Positions 13,708 to 26,000 of a stretch of 64,000 nt of DNA are shown here, one piece after another. Both the position numbers and the translations under genes were made by a program. The stretch spans positions 13,651,096-13,715,095 of the forward strand of contig CM034100.1 in NCBI GenBank assembly GCA_019914945.1, in the 5' to 3' direction. Below the pieces are notes generated by a model that saw only the letters and a program-made list of their open reading frames with translations, made no database searches and was not told where the DNA came from. The stretch comes from Typha latifolia (Eukaryota; Streptophyta; Magnoliopsida; Poales; Typhaceae). Within the stretch, counting starts at the first letter, position 1; each line of letters begins with the position of its first letter.

Positions 13708-14557
13708 CAGGGCAGCTCACCTTCAACTGCTTGCACCTCCGGTAGCTTTATATCTCATGCATGTTATATATTTTCTTGAATTAATTTCAACTCTATTTAT
13801 ATGTGCACACATGCACCACAACCAGTGTTTCAACCCTTCCATTCAAGAGCATTTCCACTAGTGCCACCAAATGTACTATCGAATGCAGTTGATGACTTCG
13901 AATTGAAACTATGGAAGATGCTCAACGTTCCTGAGAATGCTAGAGATTGTAACTGTAAATATAGTCTAATTAACACCCAACTCCTTTCTTATCTAATAGA
14001 TATCCACATTTTTCGGTTGAAAATGACATTCACTAGTTTGGTAATGGCTGCAATCTTTGCAATTTAAGAGCTTCCTCATTACAATATAAACTATGCACAG
14101 TTAATTGATGAACACTGAGTACAAGCATATGCATTCATTTCCAATGTAAGGGCTTCCAGAATCTCAGATTTAACTTCTCTTACCTTCCAATTAATAAAAA
14201 CTTCAGACCAGTTTCTGCTATGAATTAAAAAGCTAATTAACACCCAATTCCTTTCTTACCTAATAGATATCCACATTTTTCGGTTGAGAATGACATTCAC
14301 TAGTTTGGTAATGGCTGCAATCTTTGCAATTTAAGAGCTTCCTCATTACAATATAAACTATGCACAGTTAATTGATGAACACTGGGTACAAGCATATGCA
14401 TTCGTTTCCAATGGAAGGGCTTCCAGAATCTCAGATTTTTGTTCACCTTCCAATTAATAAAAACTTCAGACTAGTTTCTACAAACTCATTATATAATGCT
14501 TTCAAGAGAAAGAATTCTGTTGGATGTATTCATTCAGTTATATGTCATAGGCATTTA
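13708..14557. other. region between convergent genes, with tandem duplication
   Basis: Holds the 3' ends of two convergent genes. At 13820-13950 there is an exon-looking piece in an 88-codon open frame (13801-14067) that I cannot assign. From 13963 a 267-bp direct tandem duplication follows. No complete gene is seen. Confidence 0.6.
13963..14488. repeat. 267-bp direct tandem duplication (two copies)
   Basis: Copy 1 spans about 13963-14229 and copy 2 about 14230-14488. The anchor TAACACCCAA occurs at 13971 and again at 14238, an offset of 267. Long stretches are identical, such as GATATCCACATTTTTCGGTT and ATGGCTGCAATCTTTGCAAT, with scattered substitutions and one small indel region near the ends. 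It lies between the stop codons of two convergent genes and so may fall in their 3' UTRs. Confidence 0.95.
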
Positions 14558-17500
14558 TTATAGTTCATCCTTAAGCCAGTTACGGATCACGTAAAGTAAG
14601 AAGGCTGCACAGAATGCTACTGAACCAAAAACCACCAGAATCCGAACCCAAACAGATGAAATGAATGCTCTCCATACAAATGAATTCCAGAGCCAAAACC
14701 ATGTAATACCACAGGTTGATCCCAGCACAGCTCCAACAAGGATTTGGCTGATGGTATGGAGCTGCTGCGATACCCGCAACCACGACTGCAAAAAAAAACA
14801 CCAAAAAGGGCAAATTAGGAGTAAAGAAAGAAACATATGGAAATCATTTATGACTTTGTTCTTAGTTCTTACAGTTCAGAATTTCGCTTGCTTAAAGGTT
14901 GTATCATGAACAAAAACTAATTTTGTAGATATACAGAAAATGGTACTAAAATAGGTTAAATAATTGTAAAAGGTGATGGTGGAGATGTGTATACAATGAC
15001 TACTGAAATGCAGAAAATGAAAAAAAAATCTAGCATTATAGTTGCAAAATATAAATGTGAAGAATCACATAACATTCTAGAAATGTCTCTTTGCTTCAGT
15101 CTTCATGGATGGTTACTCCATCTTTGATGGAGCATAGTTATCAAAATCGTAATGCTCAGTTATCAAACTATTTATTCTTGGCTAAGTGCTTACTTTCCCT
15201 CTAATTCTACTAGTACTGCATTACAACTAATTGATTCACCTCTACTAATTAGACTGATGTTTGCTAAGAATAACTTTCTTATCCAATATAGAGAATGATT
15301 CTCTTCTTATTTCATAAACTAAGATTGCTTATGCTTTTCTTGAAACAAAAAGTAAGATCGCTTATCTTGAAGCATGGATAAACATCAAAATTGGACTCAA
15401 ATTTACTGTATCTAATATCCTGATATCCTCCTTTTCTCTTAATAATAATCTGGAGATTAACATTTTTCTTCAGCTCTACTTAGTGCTAGCATATCTTTCC
15501 TTACTAGCTCCTTGCAAATTAACTTTGGTCTGCCCCACCCCAAGTCACCTTAAATTGATTAGCATCTTTCTTTGTTGTAAAGGACATCTTTCTGGCAGCC
15601 AAGTTTTCACCCATGAAATAAATGCTGAATGAAACAAGAATCTTGGAACAAAATGATAATCAGCAATAGTAAAATCACAACAAATCAATTAACAACCAAA
15701 GATCTTTTTCTACCAGATATAGTGAGATTATATATGCAGTGAGTTATCCAGTGAAAAGCTCTTACAAGATAGGAACCGCATGCGAGGATAGCAGTCCCAA
15801 GCATCACTGTGAAAATATTTACTCCCAGCCAATGAACCACTGTATCACACAAGAATAAGAAACATGTATCATCATTTCTTCGTCTTTTTTGAGATAGAAA
15901 TATTGCATGTTAACCATTATAAAAAGACATATTCTTAAAGAAAGAAACAATAGGATTGCAGTGACCAGAGGTGGTGAATTGAATAACTAACCAAGAAATT
16001 ATACTTATCCATTATAAATGTCTTGCTAAAATGAATATACATAGCTACATTTCAATTATCTCACCAGTATTACATGCATCCATCAAAGTTGGATAAACAT
16101 TTCAATTATCAACTTTTTTTTATTGAACATCTTGTTGCACTCTTTACCTTATTTCTCAACCTACCGCTTAATATGAACATTTACTCATGAAGTCCCGTGG
16201 TATGATAATTCTTTATGGGAAAAATCATATTCATCAGGGTTAACACCTTTCTTTGTGCTTTCCTTCTGGACTAACTGGTGTAAGTGTAACTAGATACCAG
16301 GCCAACTCTTCATCCAAAGATGTCAAACGTTCCTTGATCTAAACAGTTTTTGTGTTATTTATTGGAGCTTTAGATAAATGCTCCCAAAAATGTCCATGTA
16401 CATGAGCCAAAAATATGACCAATTGAGAAGAAGTCTTGACCGGTCGAAAGTTATCTCCAAATATCTCCAATCCAAATAGGTCAAGAGAAGATGAAAGTCA
16501 AAATTAAAAGCAGATACAATATTCTTCTAGGATCGAGTATAAATTTTGTTAGGCTATATGAAAGTCTCTAGTGTTTAAATGCCTGACTTCACTAATCATT
16601 TAAAACTACCTAGCAGTTTAGCTTGTCTTGCTTCTCACATACTATCTTGGATCATCAAGAAATCATTAATCAATGGTTGCACTACAACAGACCTAATATT
16701 GTATTATCCAGAGAACCAAATAGGATGCGCACTAAAGATTGATTGATGTGGGCATTTGTATGTGAAAGATATTTCAATATGCCAATAAGGATATTACTTA
16801 TTTAGATGAGGGGATAGTGATACCCTTTTAGCATAAGCATGAAATGCTCATGATGTGCATATAACATATGCGACAGAAGGTAGTGCTTCCTTTTGACAGA
16901 GCATAAGATAGATAATATGAAAACAACATATTGAACTTAGATACAATAAAAGTAGCAACTCCCTGAAGCTTACATGAAAGAATTGCAAATGCCGCTGCAT
17001 AGAAGATGGATTGTGCATGTGATGATGGCATTCCAGGATCAGATCTCAGAGCAGAGGCAGGCCTTTGGTGATTGATTATCTGCTTCAAAGTAATTGAAAG
17101 CCATGAATTTACGACCGACCCCATTGCAGCCCACAAGACTTCAGCATCGTGCTTCCAGAGAATGACAATGCCAAACAGAGCAGCCACTACCCACTTGCTC
17201 TGGTAATAGCAAAAACAGAAACAGATCTTATGAAATAATGTAATAAGGATAAATTTCCCAAGTGATAGACAATCCAATTTATAATTCACAACAAGTTCAC
17301 TGTACAATACGCCGAATGGAAATATTTGTAAGGGAAGGCAACTGCCAAGGGATGACAAAATAGAAGTAATAGATTTTCAGAAAGAAAGTATTTTGAATAA
17401 GACCTAAATTTTGATCCTAAGATAATACCAGAATTTATATTTAGAAGTAAGAAGTTTTAAGGATGTTCCTATTAAAATTTTGCTTTTCTCTGGCCAACAC

Positions 17501-18450
17501 TTTCAGGACAACACACAAGTTGTATGACCTTCCCCTCGTATGATCATCTAGTTCACAATGTCGTAGTAGAAGTTTTCAGTTACAAAGAAGGGAAAACTTC
17601 AGGAATGATAGGTCTTGAATCAATGACCAAAGTCCAAGTGCAAGTTGATCGAAATGTCATTTGGCATTTCCACCAGACTTGGACGTCAATAATTGAAATA
17701 TTGTTCTAGTCAAACAAATGCTAGATAATTGACTTCCTCACAACTTATGATGCATATAGTTTTCTTTCTTCAGTAAACTAAGAATGAGAACAACTAAAAA
17801 TAGATAGTGTCATTAAGAATAGTTTTTCCCCTGCAAAAGTTCCTGGCTCAGACCTATTCACTGCCGCTAGATCGTTAGTGGAAGGCAGAAGACTATGACA
17901 TATAGGAATTGGTAGAACTGATCTCAAATTGATGGAAAGATCAAAATAATATCTGTCTATTATTAAAGACGATACACTAATTATTCCACTTCAAGGTTAA
18001 AAACACTAAAACCATGAATCCGGACACAAGATTGTGTATCCCATATGAAGAATCGTGAACTTAAGTTTGAGAAAAGAAAAACGAAAATATCTCATTATTC
18101 AAAAAGTGAGAGAGCAAAAAAGGCTTTGCTACCATTCGATTTAGAGTTGATTCAACATCAACCCACGCCGGCTTCCAACTCGAATGCGACGACCCATTTC
18201 CCAGGATTGCATCCGCTTCTCCGGAACCATCAACTTGGAAACGACTACTACTCCCAAAAGTACCAACACTAACCACTTCCGCCATATCCCTCGAATCGGA
18301 AGCTCTCAAACTTCTACCAAGACGGAAATTGGACACGGACCCAGGTACCAAAATCGGAATTTTCAAAGTGGGCAGCCGATGAAACGAGTTGGGCTCGCGA
18401 GATTTGATGGGTGGGGCGTTGAGAGCTGATGGCATAATGTTAACGAGCAT
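14558..18450 (-). CDS. LPPE: lipid phosphate phosphatase epsilon type, plastid (PAP2 family)
   Basis: Predicted phosphatidate phosphatase of the plastid envelope, yielding diacylglycerol. Exons in transcript order: 18450-18133, 17199-16974, 15839-15766, 14785-14558; 281 residues, all in frame. The N-terminus (about 1-60) is Ser/Arg-rich and low in acidic residues, like a transit peptide. PAP2 motifs: K145 to R152-P153 (KQIINHQRP), PSSH at 164-167, and R210 to H216 (LRVSQQLH). Several hydrophobic segments follow, and the C-terminus ends NWLKDEL. In motif 3 the usual final acidic residue is Gln, which I recall as normal in the epsilon subgroup. A possible upstream leader exon ends with a good donor near 18652. 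A second candidate upstream exon is listed at 19883-19969. The start at 18450 is the first Met in frame; a Met at 18435 is an alternative. Confidence 0.9.
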
Positions 18451-18712
18451 CTTTTGGCAGTCAAAGAACCTTCCTCGGTTCCAAGGGGCTTAAAAGGGTA
18501 GGGAAGAGAACAGAAGAGCATCTCTATAGAGAGAAGAGATCGAAGAATAGTTTTTAAATAAAAAATTCTGGCCTCCAATGGTTGGTTAGAAATGGCAGAT
18601 CTAAGTAGAGGACATCGAGAAAGGAGACGAAGCAAACAAAAGGTCGCGTACCTTCGAGAGACAAAGACCCCCTCGAGAGAATTCACTTTTTGATAGCATT
18701 TTTGTGGATTCT

Positions 18713-18740
18713 ATGTGTGTGTGTGTGTCAGTGTGTGTGT
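18713..18740. repeat. (GT)n microsatellite, interrupted
   Basis: GT dinucleotide run broken once by CA (gtgtgtgtcagtgtgtgtgt). Confidence 0.85.
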
Positions 18741-18997
18741 ATTTTCATTAAAAAATTATTAAAAACACCCTCTTTTTATTATTATTTAGAAATAAAATTC
18801 CAAACTATTTCACGTAAACCCTCTCATTAATATTTTTTTTATATAAATAACCTTTAAAATATCTCTTTCATTAATTATCCATTAGATTTCTTAATAAAAA
18901 GAATATGTGAGTATCAAGTAATTAATTTTTAGACTTCATATAGACTATTTTGTGATGACAAAAATACTTTGCCTTTTGTTAAGGAACTCTTAACCCA

Positions 18998-19225
18998 ATT
19001 CATTTTAGGAATATTTTTTTCTTTATTCTAAAATACAATCCATTATTACAGAACATCTTAATGCTTTTATCCTATAATTAAAATACTATTTATTAAAATT
19101 ATATATATTTTTTATTTTATATCACGTCAAAAATAATTTTTACATTCTTAATTTAGAATACTAATACATAGAAGAATAATTATTTTCAAAATAATCTCTT
19201 ATTTTGTTAATAAAAAAATATGAAT
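18998..19225. mobile_element. AT-rich MITE-like element, copy C (diverged)
   Basis: Starts ATTCATTTTAGGAATA, close to the start of the copy at 5989. Its 3' end, reverse-complemented, begins ATTCATATTTTTTTATT, again an imperfect inverted repeat. It is shorter and more diverged than the two copies near the left end of the window. Confidence 0.4.
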
Positions 19226-19882
19226 GCCTTCCAAAAATGAGTTTCCGACCAAATTAACCATATTTTATATTTTATTTGTCTAAATAGACTTTATCTCAAA
19301 TTTAATACTAAAATAGGTTTATAGCACTGTAGCCCTAAGTAATTCAATGTTTTCTTCTAGATAAAATGTTAAAAAAATTATTTTATAAAATGATCAATTA
19401 TTCAACATTATATGTTTAAAAAATACTTTCTTTCAATCAACACTCTTCCCCTTTCGAATCACTGTGTCGAATCCTTGGAACTCAACACAAATCAGAGCTA
19501 AGATCATGGGAGATCTCCTCAGTCACAAACAAATCACCGGATCAGAGCCGTAACCAAATCTAGAGATGTGAGAGCATTGATAAGATGAAATAGAGTTGAT
19601 GACCAAAATAGATATATTTTTTAAATTTATTTACCAAAATATATATCACCCTCAAATTTAAATCACAAAATAGGTATATTTATATCGTAGTTACAAATAT
19701 ACTTTAGATAATAATGCTTCGTATCCTTTAACCTAAACGATCCCCGCCCCCATAAGCATTTTAATTAGAGCTATAGTAAAATATATGGTGTTTAGAATTT
19801 AAGTTTAGTTGTAGTCTATTTTGATAAATAAAATTTAAAATATAGGTAGTTTGGTGGAAAAAAAAAACTCGAAGAAACGTAC

Positions 19883-19969
19883 CTGGATCAGGAATCCGAA
19901 ACGACGTTCGAAAGCGAGCGAAGGGCTGGGGTTAGGGTTTTGGGTCCTCCCCGAGGAGAACGACGACAT
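19883..19969 (-). CDS. orphan first-exon-like ORF, divergent from IPK1
   Basis: On the minus strand an ATG at 19969 opens 29 codons (MSSFSSGRTQNPNPSP through RRFGFLIQ) that end exactly at a consensus donor, CAG|gtacgt, in phase 0. The GC content and Ser/Pro/Arg-rich composition differ from the surrounding AT-rich DNA and suggest real coding sequence, perhaps a targeting peptide. No downstream exon is recognisable between 18451 and 19882. Either it is an alternative first exon of LPPE (an acceptor directly before the LPPE ATG at 18450 would keep phase 0), or the start of another gene whose remainder was lost or is not visible. I do not recognise the peptide. Confidence 0.35.
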
Positions 19970-20055
19970 CTCCTACTCCGTTTGTTCTTTTATAGTTTGT
20001 ATTTGGAAATACTAATTGCTTTCTTTAACTGTAGAGAAGAGAGAGAGAGAGAGAG
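19970..20055. promoter_or_regulatory. compact divergent promoter region
   Basis: Only 86 bp separate the minus-strand ATG at 19969 from the IPK1 ATG at 20056, including a GA-repeat just before the IPK1 start. If the minus-strand exon is expressed, both must use overlapping promoters. Function is inferred from geometry alone. Confidence 0.35.
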
Positions 20056-23000
20056 ATGCAAATGGTATTGAGAGCGGAAGACGCTAAGGACTGGGTTTAT
20101 AAAGGAGAAGGAGCAGCGAATCTAATCCTCGGCTATTGTGGCTCTTCATCAGCTCTGGTAGTTCGATTCGTCTTTCTTAAGTTGGCTTCGATGAATTAAT
20201 TTTACATTTAGGCAGCTGTGCTTTAGGTGATTCTAAGTCTTTATGCAAATATTTAGTACTTGGCGAAACTTTGTTAAACTTTTATTGCTTCAAGGAATGT
20301 ACTTGAGAGGTATTGCAATTCCGAGTTTCATATACTATTTTTCTTAAAAAGAAGAATATCTTCGTGCAGAGAATTTGTTTGCGTTGTGCCAACTTATATT
20401 ATGTTTTGTGTGGCTATATATTCTGCAAGCTATCTTGCAGTACATTGTTCTTTTTTATTGTTGAAAGAAAAGGGGAAATTTCACTCGCACTTGGGGGAAT
20501 CCTGTGGTTATGATTACGTGCTTTGTGAAACTATGGTTTCTATGTTCTGAGTTATTTCTTTCACCAAATAAAATTAATGTTGTTCACATGTTGGCAGTTC
20601 CTCCAATTTATGTCCTGTTATCTTTGTTACCGTGAGACTGTTAACGTCTTCTGAATTATGATTTGTGAACTATATAACAGCTCAACTCCGCTGATCTTCA
20701 CTCCTTTTATTTCTAACAGCTTGGAAAAGTATTGCGTGTTCAAAAGGTCCCGAGAGACAGAACTGAACCTGCAAATACATGTGTTATACTATCAAAGCAT
20801 GAACTACTTCTATGGGGAGAGGTTTCTGAAATTGTAGAAGCCTCGTCAAAGGATCACTTGGCGCAAATTTTCTCTGTGCATGTGATGAGTCATTATTTAG
20901 GTGCAAAACATATTGATGGTGGGGTATGAAATATTCTTCTTCTATATATCCATGAGTTTTTTAATCATTAATTGATGGTTGTGTCGAAGACGTGTGCTGT
21001 GTCAATACTTAGTCGACACGCCCTTGTGTGTCAATGGCATGCACTGATGTCCTTGGCATACCTCTAATATAGTTTTTAAAGATTTTAATAAATGTTTTTG
21101 GTTTGAATATACATATTAAAATCTACATTTGAGTCTTTTATCATTAGATAATATTGTAAATAACCTATTTTATTAAAGATAGAACAATAGTCAAATAGGA
21201 ACATGATTTGACATATAATATGGTTTAATACATTCATTAATTGGCAATATTTCAATAATTAAAACTGAACCTAGTTGAAAGTAATTAATCTAACATGTTT
21301 CTATGACAATTTTGATCCACTTTGACAGTATTTCATATTTTTTATAATTTTAGGAAATATTTGGGGAAAAATCTAATTATATAGAAATTTTAGCTAAAAA
21401 TTATAAAGTTGGAGATCAAATCAACTCATATGGAATTAAATTTAACTTCTTCATGTGCCTGTTTTGACTCAATTTAATGAATTTGATATATTAATTTTGG
21501 ATTTTTTAAAATTTGTGGGAAATTTGGGGAACATCAAAATTTTTCTTTGATTCCTATATTTTAAAGAGTAATTTCATATATCTAGTACCAAAAATCCTAG
21601 ATCTATATTGAAAGATCCTTACAAATAATATATACAACAAAGTTGAGCTAGAATATATCATTTACACCCCAATTAGTTTTAAAATGTAAAAAAAAAGAAT
21701 ATAAAAAATGTGCCGACCAACATGGGTCGGCACACCTCGGAATGGGGTTGTGCCATTGGCGTGTCTACCGGGACAACCATTCTTGATTTTATCTCCATTC
21801 TTCCTTAGCTAGTGAATTGGTCATCCTCTCCATTGAGTTCAAGTTGACTCTAGCACTTTACCACATTTACTAGCTTGGTTCCAATATTCGTTATCTCTTA
21901 TATTTTCAATTGGGTCCAAAGAAGGCATGCAAGTTGCATGATTGCATCAGTTGACACGATTGGACCACATCCCTTAGTCAGGTGGGACACAAATATGAAT
22001 ATCTTCTTTATTTAACATGGTGCAAGGGATCGATCTATCAAGGACCATTCTCTGTGTGGATTTCTTTAACGGAAAAGTCATCAAATATTATCTCAGTTCG
22101 TAACTTTGGGAATTGTTCAAACTTAGTTTTGACCTTAGTGGTCCGTAGGTTTTCATGGAAAAGATGCCTGCTGTTTGAATTTCAAGTGGAGGCAATGATT
22201 TAAATTTCTGAGACATTTTGACACTCTTGTTGCTACTCTTTTATCTCCTTCTTCGATCATATTTTTCCCTTTGTAAGTAATTCCTATTTTGCGTAGGTTG
22301 ATCTTAGGCTTCTTAGCCCATTCACACAAATGTAAATGTCAACCTCGTTAGTTAGGTTTGTTGAACTTATGACAGATAAAGAATATGTGAAGCAATTGCC
22401 AAATGTGACTATTGATTATAGCTTATTGACAATTTATTTCTAATCAGAGGATTTTTTCCTCATCATCCGAAGCCTTAATTTAAAAATCTATGAAAGAAGC
22501 ATAAACTTGTAGAGCTGCCTCTTCTTATATAGGAGAATTTGATTGCATTATAATGGTCCGAACTCAAAATCTATAGATTTTATACTATCAGAGTATGATT
22601 ACAGAAAATAGTTAAGACCTTAGTTAGGATATATAGGATATGAGGTGGTATAACCTATCCTCTCAATTTTGTCCTAGCTTTGCTAATCTGTTCAAAGTGT
22701 TCACAAATTGAGCATGTTGAAGCATCATGGTTCTCAATGGAACTATGCTATGACACTTGCTAATAATTTTAGAAAAAAGGAAAAGAATTGGTTAGTTCAA
22801 TACTAGTATAAGGAGTAATAATTACAATTGATATGATATAACGTTGATATTAAAATATTGGAGAATAAAGAATTTGTATTAGAAATTGGTGATATTTTTT
22901 ACCAAATGACGAAAGTACCATTGATTGGATGTAAAGTAGTAGTATAATATATATATTTTTGAAATTATAATATTTTTATTATAAATGCAAGCTTAAAATG

Positions 23001-26000
23001 CTCCACATATCTGTATTAAGAATAAATGTGAATATACAAATGCATGATAGTGTAGACATATAGCCATATAATGCATAACAATGTGAACATATAGTCATAT
23101 AATGCATGACAATATGAAAATATAACTATATAATGCATGGTAGTACGAGCATATAATTATATAGTGCATGGCAGTACAAACATATAGCCATGTATTGTGT
23201 TGCAATGTGGATATATATAGTTATGTAGTGCGTAACAATACGGACATATAGCTATGCAATGCGTGAAAGTGCATTATTATGTAGTGCGTTGCAGTATGGA
23301 TATTTATGTGACATGACTGTTTTTCAAAATAATAGAGAGAAAAGAGAGAAGAAATTTCAACTATATTTAAAATGATGTGTAATTAAGTAATGTTTAGTTT
23401 ATGGATAATATAGTAGTGGGTTGTTATTAAATTATTTTTTAAAAGTTGTATGAAATAAAATGAGAGAGAATAATGAATTACTATACCAGAATAAGCTATT
23501 TTGTTTGGTTATTACACCAGAATAAGGAGCCTTATTTTAGAATGAGATTATTCCTATTCCACAAGTGAACGAGGGCTAAGTTTTTAGGCCATGTTTGCTT
23601 TGAGTTTAGAGACACCCCCTGCACTCGTTTAAGAATCCCTAAACTAGTTCAGTAACTAAACTTATTTTTATCTTCTTCATATCTAATCAAGTTTACTCCC
23701 CAAAAAATTTAGACTAAAAAATGAGACTAACTAATCGAATTCAGAGCTTAGTCTCAAATCAAACAAGGCCTTAGAGAACATGGTTAGCTTACATGGTACC
23801 AAAGCAGAGTGTCACAAGTTCAAATCCTGCTAGGCCTTTCTATTACTTAAAATATGAAATCTTTATCCATTTAATTCAAATGGAAGTCCTGGGTCTATAA
23901 AACTATCTCTTGCCTAGATGAGAGAAAGTGTTAGAATATATAGAAGTAAACCACTTTCTTTTATAGTGTAAGTTTGTAGAGAAGATGATGAGTTAACAAC
24001 ACTATTGATTGAGCTTGTCAAACTCATCATGGTTCTCAACAAAACAACAATTGAGTAAAAACAAATACAATTTCTATAGAGGCCTAAAATCTTCATTATG
24101 ATATATATAAATTGATTAACTCAATCCATCATTGTAGCTTAGTGATTGAGTCTCACCAACTATGCCGGAGATTATGAGTTCAGTTCTCCTCATAGATATT
24201 GGGGTTGTAGAAATGCTACATATACATGTTTGAATTTGTTGTGGTCTGTTTCTTGAGAGGAATTGTCCAATTATCTAATCCATATATCGGGGAGGATTTG
24301 CCCCTTTGTTTAGCCTATTGTCTATAAGCTTGTGATCGATCAAAAAAAAAAAAAAAAGATTAAACTCAATCATTGTTTTGATATTCCAATAATAACACTT
24401 CTAGTGATCATATTAGCAAACCTTCTTAACTAATCAGATGATTGATTCAAATTATAAAGTTTGACTAATTTTGTTGCTTATAGATGAAAGTAGTGTTTGG
24501 TAGTTATGAAGAAACTATATAGAAACTCTATGAATTCCAAAATTTTGCCCTCAACATTACATAGCTTTTGTTGGTAGAAAAGGAGATTTCTAAAATGCAC
24601 TCCCAGGCCTCTTGAATTCATGTTAGCATTGAAGTATATTAAGCCTTTACTTGTAAATATTTTAGGGAAAATATATTTCACACCACGCCTTTTGACGATT
24701 GAATAGCATCTTATTTCTGGATTGGAACTATATTTGGACCTTCATATCCTGATTTCTCTCCACTTTCACTTCCCCATCACTCTTGCTTCTTCTTGTGCTT
24801 GAACTATTATTCAAAAACGATAGCGGATAGGGCTCATCAGGTAGACTTGAATTTCCAATCTAAGGCATCAGTTAACATTGCGAGATTAGCATAGAGTGAA
24901 ATGGGGAGTTCGATCATAGGATCTTCAGTACCTATGGAGAGCTATTCAACCATTAAAAATGTCGATAAAATAGCATCAAACAATAGAACATTCCATTCTT
25001 TGCAAAACTATAACTTGGTTACCAAGGATGGTCTTATTCTTTTTTTTAATAAGAATCAATCTCTTCCTTTTTTGCACCTCATCTTTTTGTCCATCAACCG
25101 AGCAAAGGGGAATCTACTCCTGCTAGTTTCAGATGGTTTGTTTGTAAACTAGCTGCCGTTATTCCCTTAAAGCCTGCCATCATCGATCCTAACACTTTGC
25201 TCTCTTGATCTTAGATTAGACTAAGGTAATTTTGGTAAATTTCTATAGATGTTTAACTTAACCTAAAATTTTGGTTAAACTTTGTTTGGCACACTAAAGA
25301 GTAAAAATACAGTGTTATGTGGGTAAAAACACGAAGATATAGGTGTATTTTAAATAGTGAAAATGCAGGATATGAAATGTAGTACGATTAAATGGTAAGG
25401 TTGAAGTTTTTCTGCTTCAGAATGTTTCTAAAAGCTAAAACTTGAAGCTGCTATTAATGTCAGACACACCCTATACTTTTATAATTTAGTCTTATGCTTT
25501 AGCTCTGTTGCCCTCCTCTAATCACAAAAGACAAATGTGGAATGTGAAAAGCATGTCTAAGTGAAATTCTGCAAATTGTGACAATAAAATCCTTTTTGTA
25601 CTATTTAAGTTTTTATCTTTATAATAGTGAGAGTTTACCAACTGGGAAATTTCAAACTTGTATTGAAAATAGGTAACCTGGGAGGTGAAAAATGTGTAAT
25701 TGCAAATATGCTGTTTAAATTCCTGGATAGGCAATCATATCTGAGATTTAGTAACAGACATCTTGTCTCCAAGTATTGATCTGCCTTCATAATGAATTAA
25801 TAGTATTCTCTTCTTCTGTGCAGATTCGTGTCCTTGTGTCTACAGATTTCTTGGAGTTTGTTGAAATTAATATTCAGAACCACCGTCCTTCTTGTCGAGT
25901 TGATGTCACTAAAATTGATACCCTCAGTGATTCTGCACTTCTTATTTCTGACCATTCAGTTTTCACTGGTAAATGTTGATTCCTAGAGCTCTAAATCCTT

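Larger units (their letters stand above)
18451..20055. other. region between LPPE and IPK1
   Basis: Contains the LPPE 5' leader area, a GT microsatellite (18713-18740), a diverged copy of the AT-rich MITE-like family (18998-19225), AT-rich unassigned sequence, and a short - strand exon-like ORF (19883-19969). The last 86 bp form a compact divergent promoter in front of IPK1, with a GA run at about 20037-20054. Confidence 0.6.

Noticed and set aside
23040..23310. Regularly repeated ~31-bp units, CRISPR-like at first sight
   Set aside because: Units are contiguous without unique spacers, the whole unit drifts, and the context is a plant intron; it is a minisatellite.
24135..24200. Possible tRNA gene
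   Set aside because: Box A and box B resemblance without a foldable acceptor or anticodon stem, and followed by a long body and poly-A; better explained as a SINE.
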